Assembly: GCA_021819535.1 (NCBI GenBank)
Contig: JAKAQU010000072.1
Coordinates: forward strand, 1-10,665
Reading direction: 5' to 3'
From: Pseudomonadota bacterium
GTDB taxonomy: Bacteria > Pseudomonadota > Alphaproteobacteria > Acetobacterales > Acetobacteraceae
DNA: 10,665 bases
Each line of letters opens with the position of its first letter. The first letter of the stretch is position 1. A model generated the notes under the pieces. The model did no database searches, was not told where the DNA came from, and saw only the letters and a program-made list of their open reading frames with translations. This document shows positions 6,596 through 10,665 of the stretch, one piece after another. The position numbers and the translations under genes are program-made.

Positions 6596-8029
6596 ATGCT
6601 GTCCACTTCGCCCGCCTTCAAGGAAAATGCCCGCAAGGCGATCAATGACGCCGGCCTGCAAAAGGCGCTGGCGCGGACCAAGCCGCAATTCCACGGCAAG
6701 CGTGCGAAAGCGGTCGCGGGCTTGCCCGAATTCGAGCGCCTTCGCGATATCGGCCGCGACATCAAGAACCACACCCTCGCCCATCTCGATTTCTATCTCG
6801 AAACCTGGGCGGCGAATGTCGAGCGCGCCGGCGGGCAAGTGCATTGGTGCGCGAGCGCCGATGACGCCCGCGCCGCCGTGCTCGGCATCTGCGAGCGCGT
6901 CGGCGCGCGCACCGTGACCAAGGGCAAATCGATGATCTCGGAGGAACTCGGGATCAACGAGCATCTCGAACAGCACGGCATCACCCCGGTCGAGACCGAT
7001 CTCGGCGAATATATCCTACAGCTCCGCCACGAGCCGCCGAGCCACATCATCGGTCCGGCCTTTCACCTCAACCGCGAGGATTGGGAGGAGAGCTTCCGCC
7101 GCGCCCATACCGATCTCCCCGCCGACCGCGTCTTTCACGAGCGCCGCGATATCCTGACGGAGGCCCGCGCCAAGCTCCGCGCCCGCTTCCTCGCCGCCGA
7201 TGTCGGCATCACCGGCGCCAACTTCCTGATCGCCGAGACCGGCTCCTCCGTCATCGTCACCAATGAGGGCAATGGCGATCTGACCCAGACCCTGCCGCGC
7301 GTGCATATCGTCCTCGCCAGCCTCGAAAAAATGGTCCCGACGCTGGAGGACGCAACGAACATGCTGCGCCTCCTCGCGCGCTCGGCGACCGGGCAGGATT
7401 TCTCCGTCTATACCACGTTTTCGACCGGCGTGCGCCGCGAGGGCGATCTCGACGGGCCGGAGGAATACCACGTCGTCCTCCTCGATAACGGCCGCAGCGC
7501 CATGCTCGGCACCGAGTTCCAGGACATGCTGCGCTGCATCCGCTGCGCTGCCTGCATGAACCATTGCCCGGTCTATAACGTCGTCGGCGGCCATGCCTAT
7601 GGCTCGGTTTATCCGGGGCCGATGGGGGCCGTGCTCACGCCGACCCTGATCGGCGTCGATCAGGCCGGGAATCTCCCCAACGCCTCCACTTTCTGCGGCC
7701 GCTGCGAAAGCGTCTGCCCGGTGAAAATCCCCTTGCCGAAGATGATGCGCCATTGGCGCGAGCGCGAGTTCGAGCGCCATCTGACCCCGGCGACCGTGCG
7801 CACCAATCTCGCGCTCTGGGGGTTCGTCGCCCGCCGCCCGGGGCTTTATCGGCTGGTGACCCGGATCGGCGCCGGCGCGCTCGGCTGGCTCGGGCGCCGG
7901 CGCGGACGGCTCTCGCGGCTTCCCTTCGCCGGCGGCTGGACGGCGGGACGCGATTTGCCGGCCCCGGAGGGCGATACTTTCTTCGCCCGCTATGCCCGCG
8001 AACAGCGCGGCAAGGGCGGCCGCGCATGA
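6596..8029 (+). CDS. lutB: L-lactate utilization protein LutB (LUD plus ferredoxin domain)
   Basis: This 477-residue protein matches LutB/YkgF. The N-terminal two thirds is the LUD domain, including VTKGKSMISEELGINEHLE and a conserved ITGANFLIAETGS segment. A bacterial ferredoxin-like region follows: C314-x2-C317-x2-C320-x3-C324-P, then FC367-x2-C370-x3-C374-P. The three-cysteine second motif is usual in this family, so nothing is missing. A basic C-terminal tail (about 395-477) with a hydrophobic stretch completes it. The protein carries electrons in the LutABC lactate oxidation complex. Its start follows AAGGAAA (6583-6589) by six bases, 26 bases after the lutA stop. The 3' end overlaps lutC as ATGA, implying translational coupling. 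Confidence 0.93.
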   Translation: MLSTSPAFKENARKAINDAGLQKALARTKPQFHGKRAKAVAGLPEFERLRDIGRDIKNHTLAHLDFYLETWAANVERAGGQVHWCASADDARAAVLGICERVGARTVTKGKSMISEELGINEHLEQHGITPVETDLGEYILQLRHEPPSHIIGPAFHLNREDWEESFRRAHTDLPADRVFHERRDILTEARAKLRARFLAADVGITGANFLIAETGSSVIVTNEGNGDLTQTLPRVHIVLASLEKMVPTLEDATNMLRLLARSATGQDFSVYTTFSTGVRREGDLDGPEEYHVVLLDNGRSAMLGTEFQDMLRCIRCAACMNHCPVYNVVGGHAYGSVYPGPMGAVLTPTLIGVDQAGNLPNASTFCGRCESVCPVKIPLPKMMRHWREREFERHLTPATVRTNLALWGFVARRPGLYRLVTRIGAGALGWLGRRRGRLSRLPFAGGWTAGRDLPAPEGDTFFARYAREQRGKGGRA

Positions 8030-8781
8030 GTGCCGAGACCGACGCCGGGCGCGCCACTATCCTCGGCGCCATCCGCCGCCATCTCCATCGCGGCCCCTTG
8101 CCCGAGGACCAGGCGGCGATGCTGCGCGCGCGTCTTGCCGCCCATCCCCGCCATCTCATCCCCGCCCGCTCGCGCCTCCCGCGCGCGGGGCAGGTCGCCC
8201 TCTTCATCGCCAATGTCGAAAAGGAGTTCGGCAGCGTCGCACGCCTTCCCGACGCGAGCGCCGTGCCGGCCGCCATCGCCGATTATCTCGCGCAGCAGAA
8301 CCTGCCCTCCGAGTTCGTGGTCGCGCCGCATCCCGAATTGCAGGCCATCCCGTGGGCCGAGCGGCCACTTCTGAAACTTCGCACCGGCCGCGCCGAGGCG
8401 AGCGATCTCGTGAGCCTCCAGCAGGGCTTTGCTGCCATCGCCGAGACCGGGACGCTGATGCTCCCGTCTGCGCCGGAACGGCCGACGACGGTCAATCTCC
8501 TCGCCGACACGGCACTCGTGTTGCTCCGCGCAAGCCGCATCGTCGGCGCCTATGAGGAGGCGTGGGATCTGCTCCGCGCCGAGCGGATCGACGCGATGAC
8601 CGGCGGTTTCATGCCGCGCAACGTCATGCTGGTGACCGGCCCTTCGCGCTCGGCGGATATCGAGCAGACGCTCGAACTCGGGGCGCATGGGCCGCGGCGG
8701 CTCCATATCCTCCTGCTCGACGACGACGAGGAAGCGCGCGCGGCGCCGGACGCCGCCGCCCCGGGAATCTCCGCGCCGTGA
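8026..8781 (+). CDS. lutC: L-lactate utilization protein LutC (LUD domain)
   Basis: This 251-residue LUD-domain protein is the third component of LutABC. Signatures are SEFVVAPHPELQ in the centre, AETGTLML around Glu140, and TGPSRSADIEQTLELGAHGP from about residue 204, which is the classic LutC/YkgG C-terminal signature. It is slightly longer than many LutC proteins, mainly through a longer N-terminal helical region before residue 90 and a short alanine-rich tail. The ATG at 8026 overlaps the lutB stop by four bases (ATGA); a larger open frame beginning inside lutB is a reading-frame shadow. The stop is followed after a single base by the smr-domain gene. Its exact biochemical role is unclear even in characterised organisms, where all three Lut proteins are needed for growth on lactate. 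Confidence 0.92.
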   Translation: MSAETDAGRATILGAIRRHLHRGPLPEDQAAMLRARLAAHPRHLIPARSRLPRAGQVALFIANVEKEFGSVARLPDASAVPAAIADYLAQQNLPSEFVVAPHPELQAIPWAERPLLKLRTGRAEASDLVSLQQGFAAIAETGTLMLPSAPERPTTVNLLADTALVLLRASRIVGAYEEAWDLLRAERIDAMTGGFMPRNVMLVTGPSRSADIEQTLELGAHGPRRLHILLLDDDEEARAAPDAAAPGISAP

Positions 8782-8782
8782 A

Positions 8783-9310
8783 ATGGCACGAGGACGCGCA
8801 CCGAGCGAGGCCGAACTCGCGATCTGGGCGGCATTCGCGCGCGAGATCCGCCCGCTTCCTGGGCGGCTGATACCATCTGCAGCACTGCCGGCAGAGGCGC
8901 CACCGCCCGCCACCCCCTCCCCTTCCCTTCCCCCGGCGCGCGCGCCGCAACCCCGCCGGGCAGCACCGCTCGCGCCACTTGCCATCGGCGTCGCTCCCGG
9001 AGGGCTCGATGCCGCAACCTGGGAGCGGCTCAGGAGCGGCAAGCTGCGGCCGGCGCGGGTCATCGATCTCCACGGCCTGACATTGGCTGAGGCGCATCGC
9101 GCTTTGCTGGCGGCGATCGCCAAGGCACGGGCGGAAAAGCTCCGCTGCATCGAAATCGTCACCGGGCGCGGGCGCGGCGAGGAAGGGGGCGCGATACGGC
9201 GCGAATGGGTCCATTGGCTGAACCGGCCCGATCTCCGCCCGCAGATTCTCGCCGCCGCCCACCCACATGCCGCCAATCCCGGCGCGACCCGGCTCCTCCT
9301 CCGCAAATAG
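8783..9310 (+). CDS. Smr-domain protein (MutS2-type small MutS-related domain)
   Basis: This 175-residue protein carries a C-terminal Smr domain. The core begins at VIDLHGLTLAEAHRALL (LDLHG-type motif), continues to IVTGRGRGEEGG (TGxG-type motif), and ends LAAAHPHAANPGATRLLLRK. The N-terminal 30 residues are charged and helical. They are joined to the domain by a long proline/alanine-rich, probably disordered linker (about residues 34-65). Smr domains are nucleic-acid-binding and often nick DNA or cleave RNA; this stand-alone form has no MutS part, and its substrate is unknown. I chose the ATG at 8783, one base after the lutC stop, since an upstream in-frame ATG (8687) lies deep inside lutC. 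The ribosome binding site is poor, suggesting re-initiation by ribosomes finishing lutC. Confidence 0.82.
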   Translation: MARGRAPSEAELAIWAAFAREIRPLPGRLIPSAALPAEAPPPATPSPSLPPARAPQPRRAAPLAPLAIGVAPGGLDAATWERLRSGKLRPARVIDLHGLTLAEAHRALLAAIAKARAEKLRCIEIVTGRGRGEEGGAIRREWVHWLNRPDLRPQILAAAHPHAANPGATRLLLRK

Positions 9311-9333
9311 GCGGCCGGCATCCGCGGCGCGGT

Positions 9334-9347
9334 TTGATCCAGATCAA
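9334..9347. promoter_or_regulatory. Perfect FNR/FixK/Anr-type box upstream of pqqC
   Basis: TTGATCCAGATCAA is an exact match to the FNR-family consensus TTGAT-N4-ATCAA. It lies in the 117-base gap between the smr-domain gene and pqqC, 80 bases before the pqqC ATG. A weak -10 element, GATAGT (9372-9377, four of six consensus bases), would place transcription start near 9384. The box centre would then be about 43 bases upstream, close to the -41.5 position of activator-type FNR sites. Oxygen- or redox-responsive control of pqqC is therefore likely. Which family member acts (FNR, FixK, Dnr) cannot be told from the site. Confidence 0.75.
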
Positions 9348-9380
9348 GGCCGACGCATCCTGCCTCCTGGAGATAGTGGC

Positions 9381-9401
9381 CGGCGCCCTCTGTCGGCGCC
9401 G
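9381..9401 (+). other. GC-rich hairpin in the pqqC leader
   Basis: CGGCGCC (9381-9387) and GGCGCCG (9395-9401) form a perfect seven-pair stem around a seven-base loop, 26 bases before the pqqC ATG and ten bases before its ribosome binding site (GGGAG, 9411-9415). It could shape the 5' end of the transcript. GGCGCC is itself palindromic and common in such GC-rich DNA, so chance is a real alternative. Confidence 0.35.
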
Positions 9402-9427
9402 TCCACAACCGGGAGAAAGCAACGTCC

Positions 9428-10162
9428 ATGACCGCTTTGATGAGCCCTGATGAACTCGAGCACGCGCTCCGCAAAATCGGCGCCGAGCGCTATCACAATC
9501 TCCACCCGTTCCATAAAATGCTGCATGGTGGGCGGATGAATTTCGGCCAGGTGCAGGCCTGGGCGCTCAACCGCTACGTCTATCAGGCGGCCATCCCGCG
9601 GAAGGACGCGGCGCTGATGGCGCGGCTCGAAGACCGGGCACTCCGGCGCGAATGGATCCATCGCATCCACGACCATGACGGGATCGATGCCGATAGCGGC
9701 GGGATCGAGCGCTGGCTCAAGCTCACCGACGGGCTCAAGCTCGACCGTGCCTATGTCATATCGCAGGAAGGGGCGCTGCCGGCGACCAAATTCGCCGTCG
9801 AGGCCTATGTCCGCTTCGTCTATGAACACCCGACACTGGAAGCCATCGCCTCCTCGCTCACCGAGCTTTTCGCACCCGCGATCCACGCCGAACGGATCGC
9901 CGGCATGCTCGAACATTACGATTTCATCAGCGACGAACTCGTCGCCTATTTCCGGAAACGCCTCGATCAGGCGCCGCGCGATTGCCGCTTCGCCCTCGCC
10001 TATGTCCAGGAACACGCACGCACGCCCGAACAGCAGGCGGCGGTGCTGGCGGCATTGCGCTTCAAAACCGATGTCCTCTGGGCACAGCTCGACGCGCTCT
10101 ATTTCGCCTATGTCGAACCCGGCTTCATCCCGCCCGGGGCATTCCGGCCTGAAGAGAAATAA
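9428..10162 (+). CDS. pqqC: Pyrroloquinoline-quinone synthase PqqC
   Basis: This 244-residue protein is of the TenA/PqqC all-helical fold and normal PqqC length. PqqC closes the ring and carries out the final oxidation, using molecular oxygen without metal or cofactor, to give PQQ. Matching it from memory to Klebsiella PqqC, every active-site residue I checked is present, one position earlier: His23, Arg49, Gln53, Arg79, His83, Tyr127, His153, Tyr174, Arg178 and Lys213. Other family signatures are IPRKDAALMA, SSLTELFAPAIH and FKTDVLW. An active enzyme is therefore likely, and a CADD-like relative less so. GGGAG (9411-9415) supports the ATG at 9428. There is no PqqD fusion at the C terminus and no pqqA, B, D or E nearby. 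The gene sits alone behind an FNR-type box and faces pntB. Confidence 0.92.
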   Translation: MTALMSPDELEHALRKIGAERYHNLHPFHKMLHGGRMNFGQVQAWALNRYVYQAAIPRKDAALMARLEDRALRREWIHRIHDHDGIDADSGGIERWLKLTDGLKLDRAYVISQEGALPATKFAVEAYVRFVYEHPTLEAIASSLTELFAPAIHAERIAGMLEHYDFISDELVAYFRKRLDQAPRDCRFALAYVQEHARTPEQQAAVLAALRFKTDVLWAQLDALYFAYVEPGFIPPGAFRPEEK

Positions 10163-10166
10163 GAAA

Positions 10167-10194
10167 TATTTCTTTTTCTACAGAAAAAGAAATA
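10167..10194. terminator. AT-rich palindrome just after pqqC, probable terminator
   Basis: TATTTCTTTTTCT (10167-10179) and AGAAAAAGAAATA (10182-10194) are perfect 13-base complements separated by AC. The left arm begins four bases after the pqqC stop. The stem is almost free of GC pairs and is not followed by a T run on the plus strand, so it is not a textbook intrinsic terminator. Position and shape still make transcript termination or 3'-end protection the likeliest role. Confidence 0.55.
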
Positions 10195-10267
10195 AAAAGA
10201 TTCTTATTCGTTCCCTCGGAACATTGTCTTCCTTGGCACAGGCAGCGCCCACCGAATGAAAGTTTTT

Positions 10268-10293
10268 TGCTTCTTTTTTTCAAAAAAGAAGCA
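10268..10293. terminator. AT-rich palindrome between convergent pqqC and pntB, probable bidirectional terminator
   Basis: TGCTTCTTTTTT (10268-10279) and AAAAAAGAAGCA (10282-10293) are perfect 12-base complements around TC. The element lies in the 161-base gap between the convergent pqqC and pntB genes, about 30 bases past the pntB stop, where a shared terminator is expected. Six T residues precede the left arm on the plus strand. Together with the palindrome at 10167 it makes this gap strikingly AT-rich. Confidence 0.6.
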
Positions 10294-10323
10294 CCTTTTC
10301 TTCCCTCGGTGCCCTCTCTTCCG

Positions 10324-10665
10324 TCAATGATTAAGCGCCTGGACGATTTCCTCGGTCATTTTTTTGGCATCGCCAAACAGCATCATGGTGTTGGGGCGGA
10401 AAAAGAGTTCGTTCTCGACGCCGGCATAGCCCGAGGCCATTGATCGCTTGATGAAAAGCACGGTCTTGGCCTTGTCCACTTCCAGGATCGGCATGCCGTA
10501 GATCGGCGAGGAGGCATCGGTTTTCGCCGCCGGGTTGGTCACGTCGTTGGCGCCGATGATGTAGGCGACATCGGCGGTGGAGAATTCATTGTTGATTTGT
10601 TCGAGCTCGAACACTTCGTCATAAGGCACGTTGGCCTCGGCCAGCAGCACGTTCATGTAGATCGG
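10324..10665 (-). CDS. pntB: NAD(P) transhydrogenase subunit beta (PntB), 3' end only
   Basis: The visible part is the last 113 residues; the gene continues beyond the right edge. It is the NADP(H)-binding domain III of the proton-translocating transhydrogenase. Signatures are MNVLLAEANVPYDEV, YIIGANDVTNPAA, GMPILEV, IKRSMASGYAGVEN and MLFGDAKK, all close to well-known PntB sequences such as that of E. coli. The enzyme, in the cytoplasmic membrane with PntA, uses the proton gradient to make NADPH from NADH. The end ALNH followed by TGA is a normal C terminus, so only the window edge truncates it. It converges on pqqC across a gap with two AT-rich palindromes. Confidence 0.95.
   Translation of the reverse strand, partial: PIYMNVLLAEANVPYDEVFELEQINNEFSTADVAYIIGANDVTNPAAKTDASSPIYGMPILEVDKAKTVLFIKRSMASGYAGVENELFFRPNTMMLFGDAKKMTEEIVQALNH

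Noticed and set aside
5805..9310. Idea that the lutABC region is a glycolate oxidase or heterodisulfide reductase cluster
   Set aside because: Two LUD-domain proteins follow the CCG-domain protein in lutABC order, and no flavin-dependent GlcD-type subunit is present.
9311..9427. Possible pqqA peptide gene before pqqC
   Set aside because: I looked for a short peptide with the ExxxY motif in the plus-strand frames and found no suitable start codon or motif.
7990..9474. 494-codon minus-strand open frame opposite lutC and the smr-domain gene
   Set aside because: Low-complexity product with no motif; it spans two real genes and the pqqC promoter region.

Overview
The window is GC-rich, densely packed chromosomal DNA, most likely from an alphaproteobacterium (Rhodospirillales, perhaps an Acetobacteraceae-like lineage). 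That placement is an inference from codon use, gene content (Bcr/Bad benzoyl-CoA reductase, LutABC, PqqC, PntB) and AT-rich terminator-like palindromes. I see no rRNA, tRNA, CRISPR array, insertion sequence or phage gene.

Region 1 (2-4002, plus strand) is the electron-supply end of an anaerobic benzoate pathway. It holds the 3' end of the large ATPase subunit of benzoyl-CoA reductase (bcrA/badF), the complete small ATPase subunit (bcrD/badG), a 2[4Fe-4S] ferredoxin, and a two-subunit 2-oxoacid (probably 2-oxoglutarate):ferredoxin oxidoreductase (korA with a fused gamma domain, then korB). Together they can be read as a circuit: KorAB reduces ferredoxin at the expense of a 2-oxoacid, ferredoxin feeds the ATPase subunits, and these drive electrons to the aromatic ring in the BcrBC subunits encoded upstream of the window. 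The catalytic subunits are not visible here.

Region 2 (3992-5631, minus strand) is a two-gene unit. A four-helix membrane protein of unknown function overlaps, by ATGA, mtnA for methylthioribose-1-phosphate isomerase of methionine salvage. The mtnA 3' end overlaps the korB 3' end tail to tail by 11 bases.

Region 3 (5805-9310, plus strand) is lutABC, the iron-sulfur/LUD-domain L-lactate oxidation complex, followed after one base by a Smr-domain protein. The order and spacing suggest one transcript. No lactate permease or regulator lies next to it.

Region 4 (9311-10162, plus strand) is a solitary pqqC (PQQ synthase) with every active-site residue I checked in place. It has its own promoter region containing a perfect FNR/FixK-type box (TTGATCCAGATCAA). 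No pqqA, B, D or E is visible. After it come two AT-rich palindromes, then the convergent 3' end of pntB (proton-translocating transhydrogenase beta subunit), which runs off the right edge.

The observations most worth checking are the FNR-type box in front of a gene for an oxygen-using enzyme, the contiguous Bcr-ferredoxin-Kor electron module, the uncharacterised membrane protein coupled to mtnA, and a small family of AT-rich palindromes followed by CTCGG. I found no clear evidence of an entirely new system.
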